This document shows positions 57,331 to 64,000 of a stretch of DNA of 64,000 bases, in pieces (position 1 is the stretch's first letter; each line of letters begins with the position of its first letter). Under the pieces are notes generated by a model that did no database searches, was not told the origin of the DNA, and was given only the letters and a program-made list of their open reading frames with translations. The stretch covers positions 3,315,501 to 3,379,500 of the forward strand of contig NZ_CP014327.1 of the NCBI RefSeq assembly GCF_000812665.2, in the 5' to 3' direction. The position numbers and the translations under genes are program-made. The DNA is from Falsihalocynthiibacter arcticus. GTDB lineage: Bacteria; Pseudomonadota; Alphaproteobacteria; Rhodobacterales; Rhodobacteraceae.

Positions 57331-57356
57331 CGCCTCGGTCCTGCCAGACTGAGGCG
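57331..57356 (+). terminator. hairpin after the Hint-domain gene
   Basis: CGCCTCGGTC (57331-57340) pairs with GACTGAGGCG (57347-57356), ten pairs with one G-T, loop of six, just past the stop codon. No long U run. Confidence 0.6.
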
Positions 57357-57410
57357 ACCCAAAGTTTATGCAGCCTTAACCTGCTCTGAGAAATCAGGGC
57401 GGGTTTTGCT

Positions 57411-58004
57411 TTAGGCGCGGGCACGCCATTTCGCCCAATCCGCAGGGGTATCGAGGTCCAAAATCGCGCGATCATCTGTAAGCGGGATGAGCGCGACTTT
57501 ATCGGCGTGTTTTTTCAGAATGTCGCGTGGTCCCATATCGCCTTGAAGCTTCGGCAAGTCTTTGAAGGTCCATTGTGGCAAAACCACAGGATGGCCTGCC
57601 GTGCCGTCTGGCGTTGCCGCGCGCAAAATCGGCGTGTCGGGAAACATTGCGTAAGCCGACAACAAGAGCGCCATGTCTTGGCCGGTGATCTCCGGCATGT
57701 CGGGCAGGGCGACCAGCAGGGCTTTGATCGATTTCGCGAGTTTCGGCGCAATCGCGCGAAAGCTTGCGGACATTCCCGTTTCAGGATCGGCAACCAAAAC
57801 AGTGGTCGCGGCAAGATCGGCAAGCACCTCAAGGCGGGGCGATCCAACAGGAAGCGTCACAAAAACCTGCGCGCCCGTTGCAATCGCTCGTTTGACCACG
57901 CGGCGCAAAAGGGGCTCGCCGCCAACGTCTTCAAGGAGCTTATCGCGCCCCTTCATACGGGTAGACGAACCGGCGGCGGGAATGAGAATGGCAAAATTAT
58001 TCAT
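57411..58004 (-). CDS. MobA/MocA-like molybdopterin nucleotidyltransferase
   Basis: A 197-aa NTP-transferase domain. Nucleotide-binding AILIPAAGSSTRMKGRDKLLEDVGG (residues 5-29), a DMPEITGQDM segment for metal binding, and GTAGHPVVLPQW with GPRDIL near the end, matching the MocA/MobA-like family that attaches CMP or GMP to molybdenum cofactor. The gene stands alone but lies 2 kb from the molybdate importer, which supports a cofactor role. The family also includes sugar-nucleotide enzymes, so the exact product is not certain. Confidence 0.85.
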   Translation of the reverse strand: MNNFAILIPAAGSSTRMKGRDKLLEDVGGEPLLRRVVKRAIATGAQVFVTLPVGSPRLEVLADLAATTVLVADPETGMSASFRAIAPKLAKSIKALLVALPDMPEITGQDMALLLSAYAMFPDTPILRAATPDGTAGHPVVLPQWTFKDLPKLQGDMGPRDILKKHADKVALIPLTDDRAILDLDTPADWAKWRARA

Positions 58005-58035
58005 GCGGGAACCTTGTCGTAGCGCTTCAAAATCA

Positions 58036-58066
58036 ACAAGCCCGAAACACGGGGCTTCGGGCTTGT
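58036..58066. terminator. intrinsic terminator after livM
   Basis: ACAAGCCCGAA (58036-58046) and TTCGGGCTTGT (58056-58066): perfect 11-bp arms with a 9-base loop. It lies 23 bases past the LivM stop and is followed on that strand by TGATTTTG; T-rich bases on the other side allow bidirectional use. Confidence 0.8.
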
Positions 58067-58088
58067 TTCTTGTTCATTTTTCGGTGGT

Positions 58089-59390
58089 TTAGGTTTCGGG
58101 AACCAAACCACGCGGACTAAACCTGAGGACCAACAGGAGGACAATCCCCATCGTCATCAAGCGCATATGCGCCGCACTGGCGATAAGATGTGATTTCAGG
58201 TCGCCATCGGACATGCCCGACGTGATCGTCTCCATGATAAAGTTGCCCGCAGGTTCCACTTGAACCCACAGAAACCAAATCAAGAAACCGCCCAAAACAG
58301 CGCCATAATTGTTGCCCGATCCACCTACAATCACCATCACCCAAATCAGGAAGGTGAAGCGCAGGGGTTGGTAGGAACTGGGCGTTAGTTGCGAGTCCAA
58401 CGTCACCATCATGGCGCCTGCGATACCGCAAATGGCCGAGCCAAGCACGAAGATTTGCAGATGCCGTTTGGTAACATTCTTGCCCATTGCTTCGGCGGCG
58501 ACCTCATTGTCACGGATAGACCGCATCATGCGGCCCCATGGCGAATGAAGCGCCAATTGCGCCAAAACAAGCAACAAAACAAGGACGGCTGTGAACAGGA
58601 TACTATAGCTGAGCTTCACATAAAGCGTCGATGCCGTAACCGGATCGAGGCCCAATTTGGCAGCGCCTTCGATAAAACCCGCGTTGACCTGCAGGTCCAC
58701 TTCATAGGCCACGGGCCGTGGAATACCGATGACATTTTTCACGCCCCGCGCCAACCAGTCTTCGTTTTTCATCACCGCGATGACAATTTCCGCAATCCCC
58801 AAAGTGGCAATCGCAAGATAGTCGGAGCGCAACCCAAGTGCGGTTTTCCCGATCAGCCAAGCAACACCGGCCGCCAGAACACCACCCGCAGGCCAAGCCA
58901 GCAACACAGGCAAGTTTAACCCACCGATATTGCCCGTCACCGCAGGGTTGATCGCCTCAATTGAGGAGACTGCAGGATCGAAAACAGCCCGAAATACAAA
59001 GAACCCGATGACGAGGATCGAAGAGACACCCAAGATGCGGTATTTCCCCTTGGGAAGGTTTTTGTTGGCGTAAATGGTGGCGATAATCGTCATCGCACCG
59101 AGTATAAGGGCGGCGATAATACCAATGCCGCCTGCTTGCCATGCGTCTTTGGTCGCAGGGGTTGCGATCAGCACCGTGGCCAATCCGCCGAGGGCCACAA
59201 ACCCCATAATCCCGACGTTAAACAGGCCGGCAAACCCCCATTGCAGGTTCACCCCAAGCGCCATAATCGCCGAAATGATCCCCATATTGAGAATGCCAAG
59301 TGCGGAGTTCCAGCTTTGGAAAAAACCTGTTCCGATGATTAAAATCGCAACAACAACGGTGAGGGCGGGGGCACGCATAGAATGTTTCAT
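58089..59390 (-). CDS. livM: branched-chain amino acid-type ABC permease (LivM)
   Basis: A 433-aa permease with about ten hydrophobic segments. Family markers: NLQWGFAGLFNVGIMGFVALGG near residues 48-69, LRSDYLAIATLGIAEIV near 188, SIRDNEVAAEAMGKNV near 295, and GGSGNNYGAVLGGFLIWFLW near the end. It overlaps the livH stop by 4 bases. It pairs with LivH to form the channel. Substrate may be branched-chain or other amino acids, or urea or amides, in this family. Confidence 0.92.
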   Translation of the reverse strand: MKHSMRAPALTVVVAILIIGTGFFQSWNSALGILNMGIISAIMALGVNLQWGFAGLFNVGIMGFVALGGLATVLIATPATKDAWQAGGIGIIAALILGAMTIIATIYANKNLPKGKYRILGVSSILVIGFFVFRAVFDPAVSSIEAINPAVTGNIGGLNLPVLLAWPAGGVLAAGVAWLIGKTALGLRSDYLAIATLGIAEIVIAVMKNEDWLARGVKNVIGIPRPVAYEVDLQVNAGFIEGAAKLGLDPVTASTLYVKLSYSILFTAVLVLLLVLAQLALHSPWGRMMRSIRDNEVAAEAMGKNVTKRHLQIFVLGSAICGIAGAMMVTLDSQLTPSSYQPLRFTFLIWVMVIVGGSGNNYGAVLGGFLIWFLWVQVEPAGNFIMETITSGMSDGDLKSHLIASAAHMRLMTMGIVLLLVLRFSPRGLVPET

Positions 59391-60397
59391 ACCGATTTCC
59401 CTTTAAACAAACCCGTTGGGCGAAACAGGAGGACTATGATGAGGATCACAAAGCTGACGGCGAATTTGTAATCGGTTGAGAGAAGTTGCACCAATCCATC
59501 CGGCGCAAGACTGTCCGGAAGAAGATGCCCAAGCACCTTTTTAAAGGCATAGGTGACCGTAACTTCCGAAAACGCGATAATGAAACCGCCCGCGATGGCG
59601 CCAATCGGATTCCCAAGTCCGCCGACAATCGCGCTGGCGAAAATTGGCAAGAGGAGTTGGAAATACGTGAAAGGTTTGAAGGACTTATCAAGGCCATAGA
59701 GCACACCCGCGATCGTTGCGAGGGCCGCCACGATGATCCATGTCACCATCACCACCCGTTCTGGATTGATCCCAGACAAAAGCGCGAGGTCTTCGTTGTC
59801 ACTAAAGGCGCGCATGGATTTTCCGGTGCGCGTTTTGTTGAGGAAATAGAATAACAAAGCCACAACGATGATGGCGGTGACCAAGGTTATCCCTTGTGAC
59901 ACTCTGATCGCCAAACCCTCTTCAAGGCCCGTCATCTCTTTGAAATCGCCCGCAGAAATGATAAAACGAGCGCCATCGGCGAAGCGTTGATCATCGGTGC
60001 CAATGATAAAGCGCACGACACCATTCATCACAAACATCACCCCAAGCGATACAATCACAAGGATCACCGGCGCGGCCTTTTGTTTGCGATAAAACCTATA
60101 GACCACGCGATCCGTTCCCAACAGGAACAGGGCCGAGACAGCGATACCAAAGGGCAGGGCGAGGAGCGCCGTTGGCAGGGGGCCAAAACTGATCCCCATG
60201 GATTGAAACCACCACGTAAACAGGATGGTCGCCATGGTCCCGAAGGCCATCGTGTCGCCATGGGCGAAGTTTGAGAAGCGCAGAATACCGTAAATGAGGG
60301 TCACCCCAAGAGCGCCAAGCGCAAGTTGACTGCCATAGGCAACGGCTGGCACCAAGACATAATTTGCCAGCGCGACGAGCGCGTTTAGAATATCCAT
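59387..60397 (-). CDS. livH: branched-chain amino acid-type ABC permease (LivH)
   Basis: About 336 aa from ATG 60397 (GGGGGG upstream); a longer frame to 60526 adds 43 residues that overlap the ATPase gene. LivH markers: GALGVTLIYGILRFSNFAHGDTMAFGTM near residues 26-53, RAFSDNEDLALLSGINPERVV near 195, and SAIVGGLGNPIGAIAGGFII near 245. Partner of LivM. The start lies 2 bases before the livF stop, so the genes are coupled. Confidence 0.92.
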   Translation of the reverse strand: MDILNALVALANYVLVPAVAYGSQLALGALGVTLIYGILRFSNFAHGDTMAFGTMATILFTWWFQSMGISFGPLPTALLALPFGIAVSALFLLGTDRVVYRFYRKQKAAPVILVIVSLGVMFVMNGVVRFIIGTDDQRFADGARFIISAGDFKEMTGLEEGLAIRVSQGITLVTAIIVVALLFYFLNKTRTGKSMRAFSDNEDLALLSGINPERVVMVTWIIVAALATIAGVLYGLDKSFKPFTYFQLLLPIFASAIVGGLGNPIGAIAGGFIIAFSEVTVTYAFKKVLGHLLPDSLAPDGLVQLLSTDYKFAVSFVILIIVLLFRPTGLFKGKSV

Positions 60398-60398
60398 A

Positions 60399-61112
60399 TC
60401 AGCCCCCCAAGAATGATTTGCGGACTTCAGGATCAGCAAGAAGCGCCTGTCCCGTGTCGGTGAAGCGATTACGGCCTTGCACGAGGACATATCCTTTGTC
60501 CGCGATTTCAAGAGCTTGGCGCGCATTCTGTTCCACCATCAGGATGGAAATGCCCGTTCTGGCAACCTCAATAATGCGATCAAACAACTCGTCCATCACA
60601 ATCGGTGACACACCCGCAGTTGGCTCATCGAGCATCAAAAGCTTGGGTTTCGTCATCAATGCGCGTCCAACAGCCACCTGTTGGCGTTGCCCACCCGAAA
60701 GTTCACCGGCCGATTGATTGCGTTTATCGCGCAGAATGGGGAACAACTCATAGACCTGTTCCATCGTCTCACGGAAGTCATCGTGGCGAATAAACGCGCC
60801 CATTTCGAGGTTTTCCTCAACGGTCATTGAGGTAAAAACGTTTTGTGTTTGCGGCACAAACCCCATACCAATGCTGACCCGCGCCTGCGGTGACATACTT
60901 GTAATGTCCTGCCCGTCAAGGGTTACAGAGCCCGTGTGAATATTGAGCATCCCGAAAACGGCCTTCATCGCGGTGGATTTTCCAGCGCCATTTGGCCCCA
61001 CAATCACAACAATTTCGCCCTTATTTACGGTCAACGTACAGTCATGCAGAATATCGGCACCCGTGCCGTACCCGCCCGTCATTCCAGCGGCATTTAAGTA
61101 TGGTTCACTCAT
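60399..61112 (-). CDS. livF: branched-chain amino acid-type ABC ATPase (LivF)
   Basis: A 237-aa ATPase with Walker A GPNGAGKSTAMKAV near residue 39, Q-loop FVPQTQNVFTSMTVEENLEMG, signature LSGGQRQQVAVGRAL near 139 and Walker B LLMLDEPTAGVSP. Overlaps the end of livG by 4 bases. Forms the ATPase pair with LivG. Confidence 0.94.
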   Translation of the reverse strand: MSEPYLNAAGMTGGYGTGADILHDCTLTVNKGEIVVIVGPNGAGKSTAMKAVFGMLNIHTGSVTLDGQDITSMSPQARVSIGMGFVPQTQNVFTSMTVEENLEMGAFIRHDDFRETMEQVYELFPILRDKRNQSAGELSGGQRQQVAVGRALMTKPKLLMLDEPTAGVSPIVMDELFDRIIEVARTGISILMVEQNARQALEIADKGYVLVQGRNRFTDTGQALLADPEVRKSFLGG

Positions 61113-61894
61113 TTTTTGGCCCCCACAGTCTTATTTTTAAGGCCCGTCCCGAGGTAGGCTTCGATCACATGCTCGTTGGCTTTTATCTCGTCCAACGTGC
61201 CCTGCGCCAAAACCTTGCCCTCGGCCATACAGATCACCGGCTCACAAAGACGCGCGATGAAATCCATGTCGTGCTCAATAACCACAAAGGTATAGCCGCG
61301 CTCTTTGTTGAGGCGGATGATCGCATCGCCAATGGTATTGAGGAGCGTGCGGTTCACACCCGCGCCCACTTCGTCGAGAAACACGATTTTCGCGTCAACC
61401 ATCATCGTGCGACCCAGCTCAAGGAGCTTCTTTTGACCGCCAGAGAGGTTGCCCGCTTTTTCGTTTTTCAAATGATCAATTGTAAGGAATTCAAGGACTT
61501 CGTCGGCCTTCTTAAGGGTGGCCGCTTCCTCTAGTGCGATCTGGCCGCGATGAAACCATGTGTTCCAAAGGCTTTCGCCCGATTGTGCGCCCGGAACCAT
61601 CATTAGGTTTTCTCGGACGGTCATCGACGAGAATTCATGCGCGATTTGGAAGGTTCGCAGCAGGCCTTTTTCGAATAATTCGTGCGGCGGTAGCCCAGTT
61701 ATGTCTTCGCCCCCCATCGTCACTTGGCCAGAAGTTGGTGGAAGAACACCCGCTATAACATTGAAAAGCGTTGTTTTTCCGGCGCCGTTTGGTCCAATGA
61801 GCCCCGTGATCGACCCTTCGTTTATCGACAGACTTGCACCGTCCACAGCATGAAAGCCCCCGAACTGCTTGCGCAGATCTTTCACCTCAATCAT
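61109..61894 (-). CDS. livG: branched-chain amino acid-type ABC ATPase (LivG)
   Basis: About 261 aa from ATG 61894 (MIEVKDLRKQFGG; GGGGAT upstream); an ATG at 61906 is also possible. Walker A GPNGAGKTTLFNVIAG, long LivG-type insertion with NLMMVPGAQSGESLW, signature LSGGQKKLLELGRTM near 152, and Walker B IVFLDEVGAGVN, where Glu-Val replaces the usual Glu-Pro after the Asp. C-terminal VIEAYLGTG is typical for LivG. Confidence 0.93.
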   Translation of the reverse strand: MIEVKDLRKQFGGFHAVDGASLSINEGSITGLIGPNGAGKTTLFNVIAGVLPPTSGQVTMGGEDITGLPPHELFEKGLLRTFQIAHEFSSMTVRENLMMVPGAQSGESLWNTWFHRGQIALEEAATLKKADEVLEFLTIDHLKNEKAGNLSGGQKKLLELGRTMMVDAKIVFLDEVGAGVNRTLLNTIGDAIIRLNKERGYTFVVIEHDMDFIARLCEPVICMAEGKVLAQGTLDEIKANEHVIEAYLGTGLKNKTVGAKK

Positions 61895-61943
61895 ATATAT
61901 CCCCATCTGTGTCGCACCTTAAGAATGGGCGACATCATGTTGA

Positions 61944-61971
61944 AACAGCTCGGAAATCAATCCGAGCTGTT
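61944..61971 (-). terminator. intercistronic hairpin after the LivJ-like gene
   Basis: Perfect 11-bp arms AACAGCTCGGA (61944-61954) and TCCGAGCTGTT (61961-61971), loop of six, 18 bases past the binding-protein stop on the minus strand. Partial terminator or stabiliser expected to favour binding-protein synthesis over the four downstream genes. Confidence 0.75.
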
Positions 61972-61989
61972 CATAGTTTCTAGACGTGA

Positions 61990-63174
61990 TTAACGGTATT
62001 TTGCAGTTGTGATTGCGCCGTCTTTGATCTCGATCTCACGGTAGTTACCAGCGCTTTCGCCTGGTCCGATGAGTTCAACAGCGGAGGCACCCACATAGTC
62101 AATCTCGCCGCCAGCAGCGAGAATTTCCAATGCTTTGCCCAATTCACCAGGGTAGATTTTTTCGCCTGGAGCATTGGCAACAGTCAAGATGTGGTCTTTG
62201 AAATCAGCAGATTCCGTGGAGCCCGCGGATTGCATCGCCAACAAGATCAAAGCTGCCGCGTCATAGCTTTCGCCAGCAAAAGCGCCCGTGCCATCAAAGC
62301 CGTTTGCCGCGCCAAGTTCTTGCATGACCGCAGCGCCTGGGCTGTCAGTGCCTGGGTGTTGACCGAAGGAGCCATTGATATCGGAACCGAAGTTCGTGAT
62401 CAATGTTTCCGAAACCATGCCGTCAGGGAAGACGAATGTGTCGAACGCGCCTGTGTCCATGGCAGCTTGGATGATACCGGAACCGCCTTGGTCAACATAA
62501 CCCGCAATCACAAGGGCCGCACCGCCAGCCGATGCCAAAGCGCCAACCTCAGCAGAATAGTCAGCTTTGCCATCTTCGTGGGCTGTGTTGATTGTTACTG
62601 TGCCGCCAGCTTCTTCAAAGGCAGCTGCGAACGCATCCGCAAGACCTTTACCATAGTCATTGTTGGTATAGGTCACCGCAACTTCGTTAATGCCGCGATC
62701 CATAATAACGTTTGTCATTACAACGCCTTGGCGCGCGTCAGAAGGCGACGTGCGGAAGAAAAGACCATTATCTTCAGCTGTGGACAAGCCAGGGGATGTG
62801 GCGGAAGGGGAAATCATAACGATCCCGTTTGGAACCGCAACGTTAGCAAGAGCTGCGCCGGTTACACCAGAACAGTCACCACCGATGAGAGCTTTTACGC
62901 CTTCACTTGTGATCAAACGTTCCGCAGCTGCCGTGGCCGCGCCAGCGTCGATACAAGTCGTGTCGCCGCGCACGCCAATAACGGTTGTGCCATCAAGCAA
63001 GAGACCGGTGTCTGAAACTTCTTTGATTGCAAGTTCGGCCGCAGGGCCCATCTCTGCGACCATGGATTCGATTGGCCCCGTGAAACCAAGGAACACGCCG
63101 AGTTTAATTTCTTCAGCAGATGCACCAGCACCTACGAGTACAGCAGCGGTTGTCGCCATCAGTAGTTTTTTCAT
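61990..63174 (-). CDS. branched-chain amino acid-type ABC substrate-binding protein (LivJ-like)
   Basis: A 394-aa periplasmic protein (Peripla_BP_6). Signal peptide MKKLLMATTAAVLVGAGASA, then EIKLGVFLGFTGPIESM. Ligand-backbone-binding segments ISPSATSPGLS and TYTNNDYGKGLADAF are present. First gene of the livJ-G-F-H-M run. Ligand may be an amino acid or an amide-like compound. Confidence 0.92.
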   Translation of the reverse strand: MKKLLMATTAAVLVGAGASAEEIKLGVFLGFTGPIESMVAEMGPAAELAIKEVSDTGLLLDGTTVIGVRGDTTCIDAGAATAAAERLITSEGVKALIGGDCSGVTGAALANVAVPNGIVMISPSATSPGLSTAEDNGLFFRTSPSDARQGVVMTNVIMDRGINEVAVTYTNNDYGKGLADAFAAAFEEAGGTVTINTAHEDGKADYSAEVGALASAGGAALVIAGYVDQGGSGIIQAAMDTGAFDTFVFPDGMVSETLITNFGSDINGSFGQHPGTDSPGAAVMQELGAANGFDGTGAFAGESYDAAALILLAMQSAGSTESADFKDHILTVANAPGEKIYPGELGKALEILAAGGEIDYVGASAVELIGPGESAGNYREIEIKDGAITTAKYR

Positions 63175-63373
63175 TTTATTCTCCCTTATTGGACTGGATC
63201 GTTCGCCCAGTTAATAGAGTGAGGTTATTCACCCATTTCTAAATAGGGAAGAGAAATATCCTGTTTTTTTGCCAAAATTCAGGAAATAGTCATAATTATA
63301 GGGGTTTCTCAAGACGGAATCTCAGAATCAACGGTCCACAACATGCCCGTAATAATTTCAGATCGCGAAAAAA

Positions 63374-64000
63374 CTAGGTCGCAGGCAACTCGGCCTTCAC
63401 GCCGCGTTCTCGGTAGGGCGTCGTGGCGTATTGTGCGCGATAGCATTTTGAGAAATGACTGGGCGAGGAAAACCCACTTGCAAGGGCCACATTGATCACG
63501 CTCATATCTGTTTGCATCAACAGGTTACGCGCTTTTTGCAGGCGAATTTCCATGTAAAATCGCTTGGGGGATCGATTGAGATAGCGTTGAAATAAACGTT
63601 CCAGTTGGCGCGTGCTCATACCGACATCTTTGGCCAAAACGGCAGGACTTATGGGGTCTTCGAGGTTGAGTTCCATCGTCTGGATGACGTTGGACAGTTT
63701 CAGATGCCGCACTCCAATCCGACTAGGAATAGACAGGCGCGGCGAATCTTTTTCGGTACGGATTGAGGTATAGATAAGCTGGTCCGCGACCGCATTCGCC
63801 AAATGTTCGCCGTGCCCATCGGCAATAAATTTTAGCATGAGATCAATCGAACTGGTGCCGCCCGCCGTGGTGATCATTTTACCGTCAACAACAAAAACCG
63901 AGTTCAAAACAGCGATGTCAGGGAAATCTTCAACCAGCCCATCGTGGTGTTCCCAGTGGATCGTCGCCCGCTTCCCGTCCAATAACCCCGCTTTTGCCAT
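63374..64000 (-). CDS. GlxA-family AraC-type transcriptional regulator, partial
   Basis: C-terminal 208 residues, running off the right edge; the true start is outside the window. It begins inside the DJ-1/PfpI-like amidotransferase domain (KAGLLDGKRATIHWEHHD, then VFVVDGKMITTAGGTSSIDLML) and ends with an AraC double helix-turn-helix (ISPAVLAKDVGMSTRQLERLFQRYL and INVALASGFSSPSHFSKCYR). This is the architecture of regulators of choline, carnitine and arginine-type compound use. It is upstream of the liv-type operon on the same strand, with about 200 bases between, so it may control it. Confidence 0.9.
   Translation of the reverse strand: MAKAGLLDGKRATIHWEHHDGLVEDFPDIAVLNSVFVVDGKMITTAGGTSSIDLMLKFIADGHGEHLANAVADQLIYTSIRTEKDSPRLSIPSRIGVRHLKLSNVIQTMELNLEDPISPAVLAKDVGMSTRQLERLFQRYLNRSPKRFYMEIRLQKARNLLMQTDMSVINVALASGFSSPSHFSKCYRAQYATTPYRERGVKAELPAT

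Noticed and set aside
1-64000. tRNA, rRNA or CRISPR features
   Set aside because: No cloverleaf-like T-loop motif, rRNA-like stretch or regularly spaced repeat was noticed on either strand. A covariance scan would be the decisive check.

Overview
The window reads as a stretch of an alphaproteobacterial genome, most likely Rhodobacteraceae (Roseobacter group). The reasons are the dense ABC-type uptake operons for sugars, polyamine-like amines and amino acids, a creatinase locus, a stand-alone Hint-domain protein, a GlxA-type AraC regulator and moderate GC. No rRNA, tRNA or CRISPR array was seen. Genus cannot be fixed from sequence alone. Several genes carry single-base frameshifts, some in G runs, so base-calling error and real decay must be kept apart.

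Layout. 0.4-1.6 kb: L,D-transpeptidase lipoprotein and a small secreted protein. 1.8-12.7 kb: a ROK-controlled divergent locus. On the minus strand are an EamA transporter, a PIG-L deacetylase and the ROK regulator. On the plus strand are a MalEFG-type ABC importer, an ArgH-like lyase, its UgpC-type ATPase and a PfkB kinase. 12.7-21.9 kb: membrane protein, SDR, an orphan adenylation-carrier-reductase enzyme, a full proline set (proA-proC and divergent proB), and a sulfotransferase. 22.2-33.6 kb: a polyol- or sugar-type operon with a ribose-type ABC importer (permease frameshifted twice), SorC regulator, aldo/keto reductase, GlpD-like dehydrogenase, LsrF/FbaB-like aldolase, FGGY kinase and GMC oxidoreductase.

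33.6-41.5 kb: a LacI regulator divergent from a second ribose-type ABC operon that has decayed. Its binding-protein gene is split by an IS110-family element, its ATPase and second permease are frameshifted, its first permease has lost about 73 codons, and its aldose epimerase has a stop codon and a frameshift. The IS110 element is the most interesting object. Both ends carry the same AG/CT dinucleotide. The 208-nt segment before the transposase contains guide-like matches to both element ends and to the right target flank, in the arrangement known for IS110 bridge RNAs. The transposase itself is frameshifted by an 8-bp tandem duplication.

41.6-57.4 kb: arylsulfatase, a creatine-degradation locus (creatinase plus a polyamine-type ABC importer, with a divergent LysR regulator), a beta-mannosidase, a fused ModA-ModB protein with a frameshifted ModC, a gene-poor 0.9-kb gap and a Hint-domain protein. 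57.4-64.0 kb: a MobA-like nucleotidyltransferase, a branched-chain-amino-acid-type importer (livJ-G-F-H-M order) and the 3' part of a GlxA/AraC regulator cut by the window edge.

A recurring design is a strong hairpin directly after the binding-protein gene of an ABC operon (four cases). This is the expected way to make more binding protein than membrane components.
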